The notes under the pieces were generated by a model that was not told the DNA's origin, did no database searches, and saw only the letters and a program-made list of their open reading frames with translations. The translations under genes were made by a program, and so were the position numbers. From Opitutus sp. (lineage in GTDB: Bacteria; Verrucomicrobiota; Verrucomicrobiae; Opitutales; Opitutaceae), in the NCBI GenBank assembly GCA_009695065.1, contig SIBR01000023.1:1-55786 (forward strand): a DNA stretch of 55,786 nucleotides, read 5' to 3'. Below are positions 36,466 through 43,447 of this stretch, piece after piece; the stretch's first letter is position 1, and each line of letters opens with the position of its first letter.

Positions 36466-37890
36466 CTATCGCTTCGTCTCGATCTGCACCGGAATCCGGC
36501 CCGGGCGAATCGCGCGGAGAAAGACCTCATAGTCTCGCTCGCACTGGTCGGCGTAGGCCTGCGCGAAATCCGCCACCGCTTCATCGATCCGATCGGACTT
36601 CCCCAAATAACCGCTCAGGCTGGCGGCGGCACCGCACTTGGAATGCGCGCGCGCCAGCACCCAGCCGCACATGCCGGCAAAATTGCACATCACCTCGCCC
36701 ACCAGAGATTCAAACGGCACCGAGGCCTTCATGTCGTGCAATTGCCGCACGTAATACTCGCGGCCGTCGTGGTCGCTCGCCCAGCCGGGAAAGATGTCGC
36801 TGGTGCACTGCATCAGCCGCTGCCCGACCACCACCCGCTGGACCTCGTGGGCAAACGCGCTCGGGCCGACGTGCGGTGCCACGACCGACCGAACGGCCTC
36901 CTTGATCTGGAGAACCAGCGGCTCTCCGCCGCCTGAGAGGTAAAGTGCCACGGCACACCGCGTTCCCACGCTGCCCACCCCCACAACTTTGAAGGCCAGC
37001 TCCACCAGTTTATAGCGCGAGAGCAGGGTGCGGCGTTCATCCGGTAGGCTCGCCGGATAACGCTCGAGCACTGTGCGAAAAGCGGTCTCGAGCTTGGTGC
37101 CGCGGCGCAGCCGCTCGATGGTCGGCGGCGCATCCCTAAACTGCAGGTGGCCGTCGTGCTCCACCAGCAATCGGCCCAGCAGGCTGTCCGCCGTGCGGGT
37201 GCGCGCCTTGCGCTCGAATTCCTGGCGCCGGCGCCGCGTCGCCGCATTGGGGGCCGTGCGAATCAACACCTCCGAATCGATGATCGCATACCAGATGTCG
37301 AGCGGCGCCATCGCTGCGTAGGTATGCACGTGCTCCCGATAGGAGCGGATCATCGCGAGCGTCACCTCGCGCGCCCGGCGGCGGTCATAACCCTACACTC
37401 GCGCCGCGAGCGTGAAACTGGTGGCCAGCCGCTTGAGATCGAATTCCCACGGCGCCGGCAGGGTCTCGTCAAAATCTATCAGGTCGAACAGCAGCCGGCG
37501 TTCGGGCGAGGCGAAAGCGCCGAAGTTGCCGAGGTGACAGTCGCCGCAGGCCTGCACGTGCAGGCCCGTGGCCGGCAACACCGCCAAATCCGCTGCCATC
37601 ATCGCCGCGCCGCCCCGCATGTAGGCAAACAGGGAAATACTCATGCGCCCATAGCGTAACGGCAGCAGGTGATCGATGCGGTCGCGGCTCGTCGCGAGCA
37701 GCGTCTGCATCGGATCCGCCCGTCGCAGGTCCGGTCGCCAAATCGCGTGGCTCGCCCGCGGAACCGTCCGGCGTAACGCCCGCCCCGCGGCGTAGGCCGC
37801 CGCGCGGGGAGGATTGCTGAGTGGAACGGGTTTCTTCAATGAGCAGGTTTGGCCAGTTGCTGAAGCCCGGGGAGAGTTTTCACCGCGCAA
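36466..37890 (-). pseudogene. DUF2252 family protein interrupted by one in-frame TAG
   Basis: Reading from about 37890 gives the DUF2252 N-terminal part: GRALRRTVPRASHA, RYGRMSISLFAYMRGGAAMMAADLA, CGDCHLGNFGAF and DLIDFDETLPAPWEFDLKRLATS. A TAG at 37393-37395 then stops it. The same frame continues without any shift through GYDRRRAREVTLAMIRSYREHV to 36466, so this is a single nonsense change. The CGDCHLGN and DFDE motifs resemble the catalytic loop and metal site of aminoglycoside-phosphotransferase-like kinases; the family's substrate is unknown. The start is uncertain (TTG at 37890, no clear ATG). A suppressor or sequencing error cannot be excluded. Confidence 0.87.
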
Positions 37891-37980
37891 GCCATCCTAA
37901 AATCCCACGGGGCCGGCCAAAACCATGTCACCGCCGGCAGTGGCCGGGAGTCTTTCTTCTTGGCCGAAAAAGGGGGCGCG

Positions 37981-38028
37981 TTGCGACCATCGACCAACAA
38001 TCTGTTCGGTCGGGGGTCGAAACGTGTC
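37981..38028. repeat. Direct repeat, right copy, beside the DUF2252 pseudogene
   Basis: It matches 36390-36437 at 37 of 48 positions in the same orientation. It lies in the 37891-38127 spacer, which holds no gene of its own. Confidence 0.55.
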
Positions 38029-38127
38029 CCCTGCTCGGCCCCCGAAAGAGCGAGTTTCCGATCTATTGCATCGTTCCCGCATATTCCTCCTCGTAGCGTC
38101 CTGACTCACCACCCAGAGACCACCGCA

Positions 38128-39666
38128 ATGAAAGACCAGACCCCGACGATCCATCCGCGCCCCGCGCTTTTCCAAACGGCGCGGATCGCTCTGATTTACG
38201 CCTTGGCGCTGGCGGCGAATTTCAGCCTGTCGCCGTCGGCCGACGCCCAGGAACAGCCGCCCATCCCGATCGGCTCGCGACGGGAGCTCTTCGTCGACCA
38301 CTTCCTGATCGACCAGCTGGACAACGTCCGGCTGGAACTGCAGCACCCGCAGCCGCAGGAAATTGTTTTTGCCTGCGACCAGCCCTGGGAAGGCAACACG
38401 TGCATCTATTTTCGAATCATTCCCGACGGCGGAAAATTTCGCATGTGGTACCAGGGCGCCCACTGGCAACTTGACCCCGCCGATCCCAAGAAAACGCATC
38501 CCTACCACATCTGCTACGCCGAAAGCACCGACGGCATTCACTGGACGAAACCGAACCTCGGGCTCATCGAGGTCGACGGCTCGAAAAACAACAACGTCGT
38601 CGTCACCGACGTCTACGATAACTTCACCCCGCTCCGCGACGACAATCCCCAGTGTCCCCCAGAGGCAAAATACAAGGCGCTCGGGCAAGCCAAGGACGGG
38701 CTGATTGCTTGGCAATCCCCCGACGGCATTCATTGGCGGCGGTTGGGCGACAAGCCGGTGATCACCAAGGGCGCGTTCGACTCGCAAAACACGGCTTCCT
38801 GGGATTCGGAGATCAGGAAGTACCGGGCCTACATCCGCGACTTTCATGACGGGCTGCGGGATATCCGACTGGCGTTCTCCGACGACTTCCTGACCTGGAC
38901 GACACCCGAGATGCTGCGGGTGGCTCCGCCGGTGGCGAAGGAGCAGTTCTACATCAACGGCATCGCCCGGTATGACCGTGCACCGCATCTCTTCCTCGGG
39001 TTTCCCGTGCGGTATGTCGAACGACCCTGGTCACCGTCGATGGAAGCCCTGCCCGATCTCGCCCTTCGCCGGCTGCGGGCCAAGGCCGGCGAACGCATCG
39101 GCACCGCCATCACCGACGGGGTGTTCATGTCGAGCCGCGATGGCTTCCATTTCAATCGCTGGACGGAAGCGTTTCTCCGCAATGGCCCCGAGCGGCCCGG
39201 TTCCTGGGTGTACGGCGACTGCTACGCGGCGCACGGTTTGATCGAGACGGACAGCAAACTCCCCGGCGCACCGAAGGAGTTCTCGCTGTTCATCGCCGAG
39301 CATTACTGGCGGAGCGAGGAGGCGATCCGCCGTTTCACGCTGCGGATCGACGGTTTCGTCGCGGCCAAAGCCCCTTTGGCTGGGGGCGAACTCCTGACGA
39401 AACCCTTCATTTTCTCCGGCAGGCATCTGTCGGTGAATTTCGCCACGTCCGCGGCCGGCAGCCTGCACGTGGAACTAGCCGACTCCGCGGGAAGACCGTT
39501 GCCCGGTTTTTCGCTCGCCGACAGCGACGAGCACTTCGGCGACAGCCTGGCCCGTGCGGTCACGTGGAAGGGGAAATCCGACACGTCCGCCCTCGCCGGC
39601 CAACCGGTCCGGCTGCGGTTTCGATTGCGGGATGCCGAAGTGTATGCCTTTCAGTTTACGAAATAA
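38128..39666 (+). CDS. Secreted five-bladed beta-propeller, glycosidase-like protein
   Basis: The 512-residue protein from ATG 38128 has a signal peptide (ARIALIYALALAANFSLSPSADAQ). Repeated propeller-blade motifs include FRMWYQGAHW, HICYAESTDGIHWTKPNLG, GLIAWQSPDGIHWRRLG and GVFMSSRDGFHFNRW, typical of GH32/GH43/GH117-like five-bladed folds common in Planctomycetes and Verrucomicrobia. A C-terminal beta-sandwich (LSVNFATSAAGSLHVELADSAGRPL) follows. It probably trims a glycan outside the cytoplasm; catalytic residues cannot be assigned. It ends 8 nt before madL, an unexpected operon partner. Confidence 0.82.
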   Translation: MKDQTPTIHPRPALFQTARIALIYALALAANFSLSPSADAQEQPPIPIGSRRELFVDHFLIDQLDNVRLELQHPQPQEIVFACDQPWEGNTCIYFRIIPDGGKFRMWYQGAHWQLDPADPKKTHPYHICYAESTDGIHWTKPNLGLIEVDGSKNNNVVVTDVYDNFTPLRDDNPQCPPEAKYKALGQAKDGLIAWQSPDGIHWRRLGDKPVITKGAFDSQNTASWDSEIRKYRAYIRDFHDGLRDIRLAFSDDFLTWTTPEMLRVAPPVAKEQFYINGIARYDRAPHLFLGFPVRYVERPWSPSMEALPDLALRRLRAKAGERIGTAITDGVFMSSRDGFHFNRWTEAFLRNGPERPGSWVYGDCYAAHGLIETDSKLPGAPKEFSLFIAEHYWRSEEAIRRFTLRIDGFVAAKAPLAGGELLTKPFIFSGRHLSVNFATSAAGSLHVELADSAGRPLPGFSLADSDEHFGDSLARAVTWKGKSDTSALAGQPVRLRFRLRDAEVYAFQFTK

Positions 39667-39674
39667 CCGCTCCC

Positions 39675-40064
39675 ATGGTCATCTACGGAACCGCCTTGCT
39701 CGCCCTCTGCCATTTCCTCGGTATCGTATTGGGTGATCTGCTCGGGCGCGCGCTGGGCATGACGGCTAATGTCGGTGGCGTCGGCATCGCGATGCTGTTG
39801 CTCATCGTGATTCGGCTGCAACTGCACCAACGCGGGGTGTTGAACCCGACGTCCGAGAGTGGCGTGAATTATTGGGGCGCGCTCTACATTCCCGTCGTGG
39901 TGGCCATGGCCATGCAGCAAAACGTGGTGGCGGCCTTGCGCGGCGGGCCCATGGCCTTGCTGGCGGCGATCGGCAGCGTCGTCGTCTGCGGGCTCGTGGT
40001 GTCGTTCATCAACCGGCTGGAACTGGCGGGCGAAGCCAACCCCGCGTCGGTTAAATCGGAGTAG
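39675..40064 (+). CDS. madL: Malonate transporter subunit MadL
   Basis: The 129-residue membrane protein has four hydrophobic segments, beginning MVIYGTALLALCHFLGIVLGDLLG, with VGGVGIAMLLLIVIRLQL and NYWGALYIPVVVAMAMQQNVVAAL, all typical of MadL. With MadM it forms a sodium-dependent malonate importer in the inner membrane. The gap to madM is 6 nt. No malonate decarboxylase genes lie nearby, so the carried acid may differ. Confidence 0.9.
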   Translation: MVIYGTALLALCHFLGIVLGDLLGRALGMTANVGGVGIAMLLLIVIRLQLHQRGVLNPTSESGVNYWGALYIPVVVAMAMQQNVVAALRGGPMALLAAIGSVVVCGLVVSFINRLELAGEANPASVKSE

Positions 40065-40070
40065 CGCGCC

Positions 40071-40841
40071 ATGTGGCCCATCATCGAAAAAGCCGCCAAG
40101 GACAACGGTCTGGTCACTGCGTTTGCGGTGGTCGGCCTGATGGTACTGATCTCGGGTTTCATCTCGCGAAAGCTCACGTTCGGCCGCATCCAAGGCTCGG
40201 CCATCGCCATCCTCATCGGCCTGGCGCTCGCGTATGTGGGCGGCCGAGTGACGGGAGGCGCCAAAGGCCTGGCCGACATCGCCCTCTTCAGTGGGATTGG
40301 ATTGATGGGCGGCAACATGCTCCGGGATTTCGCCATCGTGGCCACGGCGTTCGAGGTCCAGCCGGCGGAGGCGAGCCGGGCCGGCCGGATCGGTGTCATC
40401 GCGCTGCTCCTTGGCACGGTCCTGCCGTTTATCGTCGGCGTGGCCGTGGCGCGCGCCTTCGGCTACACGGATGCGGTCAGCCTGACCACGATTGGCGCGG
40501 GCGCGGTCACGTACATCGTCGGTCCGGTGACCGGAACGGCCGTCGGCGCGAGTTCCGACGTGATGGCGCTGAGCATCGCGACGGGAGTCATCAAGGCCAT
40601 TCTCGTGATGGTGTTTACTCCGGTCGCGGCCAAATTTCTCCGCCTCAGCTCGCCCCGTTCCGCGATGGTCTTCGGCGGTTTGGCCGGCACAGTGAGCGGT
40701 GTCACCGCCGGACTCGCCGCCACGGACCGGCGCCTCGTGCCCTATGGCGCGCTGGTCGCCACGTTTCACACGGGCCTCGGCTGCCTGATGGGACCCTCGG
40801 TGCTCTTTCTGGCCGTGAAAGCCCTCGCCCCTTACTTGTAA
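40071..40841 (+). CDS. madM: Malonate transporter subunit MadM
   Basis: The 256-residue integral membrane protein has about eight hydrophobic segments. MadM-like stretches are GGAKGLADIALFSGIGLMGGNMLRDFAIVATAF, TTIGAGAVTYIVGPVTG and the C-terminal GALVATFHTGLGCLMGPSVLFLAVKALAPYL. It is the larger subunit of the MadLM importer. The three-gene run 38128-40841 has gaps of 8 and 6 nt and must be one transcript. Confidence 0.92.
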   Translation: MWPIIEKAAKDNGLVTAFAVVGLMVLISGFISRKLTFGRIQGSAIAILIGLALAYVGGRVTGGAKGLADIALFSGIGLMGGNMLRDFAIVATAFEVQPAEASRAGRIGVIALLLGTVLPFIVGVAVARAFGYTDAVSLTTIGAGAVTYIVGPVTGTAVGASSDVMALSIATGVIKAILVMVFTPVAAKFLRLSSPRSAMVFGGLAGTVSGVTAGLAATDRRLVPYGALVATFHTGLGCLMGPSVLFLAVKALAPYL

Positions 40842-41009
40842 CAGCGCCCGATCGACCCATCGCTCGCGGGTTGAAAACTGACGCGTTTACGCGCTCCCAC
40901 CTCTCATCGAATGCGCCGGTCGCACCGGGCGGGCCGTCCACTCCCTGCGCGGCCAGTAAAGAATCCCCGGAGCAAGTTCCGCGGCATTTCCGTAAACTTT
41001 ATCATTTAG

Positions 41010-41220
41010 CCGGGGTCGCCAACCCCGGGAAATTCAACCCCGTTCTTCGTTCCGGTTTCTCCGGGCTCGGCGAGCCCGGCTGCATCAAGCCGAAGCAAGC
41101 TTCGGGGTATCGGGCCCAATGAGAACGAACTGGCCCAGATCACAGGTTCGAAGCCAGCTCCAGAGCAATTTCTAGTTTCGTTGACGCTGACAATTGTAGC
41201 CGGTCCCGCGGCCGCGGGAC
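41010..41220. repeat. Cluster of four perfect or near-perfect palindromes
   Basis: In the 40842-41283 spacer: CCGGGGT/AACCCCGG (41010-41028), CCGGGCTCG-G-CGAGCCCGG (41061-41079), CCGAAGC-AA-GCTTCGG (41090-41105) and GTCCCGCGGCCGCGGGAC (41203-41220). No gene lies here. They follow madM but lack T-tracts, so they are more like REP-type elements than terminators. Confidence 0.55.
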
Positions 41221-41283
41221 TGAGGCCGGTCGTCGTTCCGACACCGGGCTACAGGGTGCGTCAATGTAAACCGAAGATGCAGG

Positions 41284-41829
41284 CTAGGCGGCCGGCGCCT
41301 GGACGAAAACTTCTTGATACGCCTTTTCCGCCATTGGACCCAGTCGTCGGGCCAGTTCCCGGTAGGCCTCGCGCCGATAGGTCCAGTTCTGCGATCGCCC
41401 CACCTGCTCGAGCCAGTCCACCAGATGCACCGTGCAGAGGTCGTTGAAATCCTGCTCCGAAATGGGCGTCTCGGCTTTTTCGAATCGATCGAGAATTGAA
41501 TAGGGTCCGCTGCGCTTTTTGACCTGCCCGTCGAAAAACGTGCGATCAATCGCGCAGTTGTAATAGGAAAGCCGTTCCGCGCGTTCTCCGATCACGGCCC
41601 GCACCTCGCCGCGCCGCGCCAGCGGGAGTTTGAAGCCCTGGAACAACTCCGTGCCGTAGATGGAGTGAAACACGCCGACGCGCGCCAGCTCCTCATCGCA
41701 GCCCCATTTCTTCAGGTCGCTGTAAACGCCGACCGCATGAGCCAGGTATTTTTTCTCGCCCGTGTGGGCGATGTTTTTGGCCCCGATTTCAATCAGGAAA
41801 TCGGTCAGTTGCTTGAAGGGCGTCGACAT
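41284..41829 (-). CDS. DUF6817 (HD-like) domain protein
   Basis: The 181-residue protein reads FLIEIGAKNIAHTGEKKYLAHAVGVYSDLKKWGCDEELARVGVFHSIYGTELF. The H...H and HSIYGT pattern is that of an HD-fold metal site as seen in DUF6817 proteins. YSILDRF and DLCTVHLVDWLEQV follow. It is soluble and cytoplasmic. The function of the family is not known to me; phosphohydrolase activity is only a guess from the fold. It stands alone on its strand. Confidence 0.75.
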   Translation of the reverse strand: MSTPFKQLTDFLIEIGAKNIAHTGEKKYLAHAVGVYSDLKKWGCDEELARVGVFHSIYGTELFQGFKLPLARRGEVRAVIGERAERLSYYNCAIDRTFFDGQVKKRSGPYSILDRFEKAETPISEQDFNDLCTVHLVDWLEQVGRSQNWTYRREAYRELARRLGPMAEKAYQEVFVQAPAA

Positions 41830-41980
41830 GATGAAGGGTTGCGTCAGGGTTTTGTTGATCGCGGCCCTGGCGGGGCCTCGTTATCCCATGATAATCGGTG
41901 GAGAGCCACTGTGGTTTGGCGCCGGCGAGGTTTGGGCGATGCGGGAAATCCATCAACACCTTAATCCTTCGATGGGTTCT

Positions 41981-42505
41981 TCAGGCACACCGGTCAGCAG
42001 TCGGTGCCATCCTCGCCCGCTTCTCCCGCAGCGGGCTACGCGCCAGCGGTCCCTTTCGCCCGCTTCGCTTTAAGGAGTTCCTCCAATAGATCTTGTCCTT
42101 CCCTCGCGGCAAGGCGGCCTTGTCTTTCAACAGGTCCTCGAGTCCAATAAACGGGATCTTCAATCCCGCGTCCTCGAACAGGACCTTTCCGGCATAGCTT
42201 TGATCGAATGTCACCCCATCGATCCCGGTCAGCACTTGAATTTTAACGGGTTCCCGCCCGATCTCGATTACGGTGTCCTTTCCCATAAAATCCGCCGGGC
42301 CAAGTCAGAGATCCGCGTAACCGAAGGCGGCAAAGACTTCGAGAATCCTGGCGGCGTTTTCCGGTTCCCCCGCGAAGAAGACGTCGAGACCGCCCGTATA
42401 ACGCGGGAATCCATGGAGCCCGACCGCATAGCCGCCAATAACCAGGTGCCTAACTTTTTTTGCCTCGAGTAACTCGCTGAACTCGCGGAAATGCCTGTTT
42501 AACAT
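41981..42505 (-). pseudogene. Nucleotidyltransferase-fold protein with in-frame TGA and eroded C-terminus
   Basis: From ATG 42505 the sequence MLNRHFREFSELLEAKKVRHLVIGGYAVGLHG matches the small nucleotidyltransferases whose signature is GG..., then T-G-D-L-D. Here that motif reads TGGLDVFF, so the first catalytic Asp is Gly. TGA at 42305-42307 stops it after FGYADL; the same frame continues with DFMGKDTVIEIGREPVKIQVLTGIDGV and GLEDLLKDKAAL. After GKDK (about 42080) similarity is lost and the frame runs through a hairpin repeat to 41981. Three defects together indicate a dead gene. It overlaps the small upstream gene by 56 bp. Confidence 0.8.
42014..42040. repeat. 20-nt hairpin repeat copy
   Basis: CCCGCTTCTCCCGCAGCGGG at 42016-42035 is followed by CTACG; the stem has one mismatch. 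It lies across the eroded 3' end of the nucleotidyltransferase remnant. Confidence 0.6.
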
Positions 42506-42638
42506 ACTCGGAATCCTCAGTGGTGAGACGAATAAACTCGACCGCCGCGATGCCCTCCTGCGGCGACCGCTCGAACCCTGACGTGCGATCCGTCCGCTCA
42601 TCACGGAGCCGGCGTTTCTTGAGAACCACGTTGTTCAT
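42450..42638 (-). CDS. Small hypothetical protein partnered with the nucleotidyltransferase
   Basis: The 62-residue frame from ATG 42638 starts MNNVVLKKRRLRDERTDRTS and ends in a basic tail (RVQRVTRGKKS), with an acidic middle (VEFIRLTTEDSEYVKQAF). It overlaps the nucleotidyltransferase start by 56 bp, a layout typical of coupled small partners, perhaps an antitoxin-like or accessory protein. I do not recognise the family. The codon pattern looks coding but it may be decaying with its neighbour. Confidence 0.5.
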   Translation of the reverse strand: MNNVVLKKRRLRDERTDRTSGFERSPQEGIAAVEFIRLTTEDSEYVKQAFPRVQRVTRGKKS

Positions 42639-42914
42639 CCGACTCGAATCGTAAGCTTTGAAATTGGAGTGACGAGGATCAAACCAACGCCAGCTGAACC
42701 ACCGCAACAGGAAGCGTCCCGGTGACCGCCGGCGGCGGAACGCTCAACGTCCAACGCTTAGGGGGACCAAACCTTTGATCAGGGCGCATCGGTCGGTCAC
42801 TGGTGATATCCGACCCAATCCCGCTGCTCTCGAAGATGACAAGAATACTCCCGGCTCTTGTAGCCCGCCTCGGGACAGGCAGGACTGACAACTCGGAGGT
42901 GCGCCGGCGCCGAG
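42542..42914. other. Spacer with a degenerate hairpin repeat
   Basis: Beyond the small gene that ends the spacer's left part, nothing coding is seen. A degenerate copy of the 20-nt hairpin family (CTTGTAGCCCGCCTCGGGAC, then AGGCAGG) lies at 42857-42883. Confidence 0.45.
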
Positions 42915-43370
42915 TCACTCGCCCGGCTTCTTCGTGTATTGCGGCTGGGCGCCGACCGGCAGCGGCGGGATCGCGCCCTCGCCCGCCTTCGGCAACGTGC
43001 CACTCAGTTCCTGCCTCCAGTGGGCCACATCACCGCCCGGGCAGTAGACATAGATCATGTGCATCGGCTCGTCGCCGGTGTTGGTGAGTTGGTGGAATAA
43101 TGTCGGCGGCATGAAAACCGCCTGGCCCGCCTTGATCGGGCTGCGCTCCGTGCCGACGCAAATTTCTCCTTCCCCCTGCACGATGAAATAAACCTCCTCC
43201 TGCTCCTGGTTGTGCCACGGCACCTGGCCGCCGCGCGGCTCGAGGATCGAGTAGCCCATGGAAAAACCCTTCGCGGAAATCGGCTGCCCGAGTTGCCCGA
43301 CGAGGCCGCGGCCCCAGCGTCGGGCGGGAAAAGTGCCACCAGGAATTTTTGCGAGATCGGCGATAAGCAT
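42915..43370 (-). CDS. Single-domain cupin protein
   Basis: The 151-residue protein has cupin motif 1 in WHNQEQEEVYFIVQGEGEI (His53, Gln55, Glu59) and motif 2 in FMPPTLFHQLTNTGDEP (His93, Asn97). One metal site is thus likely, with Gln replacing the usual second His. The C-terminal 40 residues are Pro/Gly-rich and lack structure. Such proteins are isomerases, dioxygenases or sugar-binding sensors; no choice can be made here. It is 77 bp upstream of the M3 peptidase gene on the same strand. Confidence 0.85.
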   Translation of the reverse strand: MLIADLAKIPGGTFPARRWGRGLVGQLGQPISAKGFSMGYSILEPRGGQVPWHNQEQEEVYFIVQGEGEICVGTERSPIKAGQAVFMPPTLFHQLTNTGDEPMHMIYVYCPGGDVAHWRQELSGTLPKAGEGAIPPLPVGAQPQYTKKPGE

Positions 43371-43447
43371 AAGGCGATTTAGTTATCAGTTATTCGTTAT
43401 TGGTCCGTTGGGCGTAGCCCGAAGTCCGTGGTCCTTAGCGCGAGGCC

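Noticed and set aside
12491..42883. CRISPR array made of the 20-nt hairpins
   Set aside because: Copies are kilobases apart in both orientations, with no regular spacers and no cas genes.
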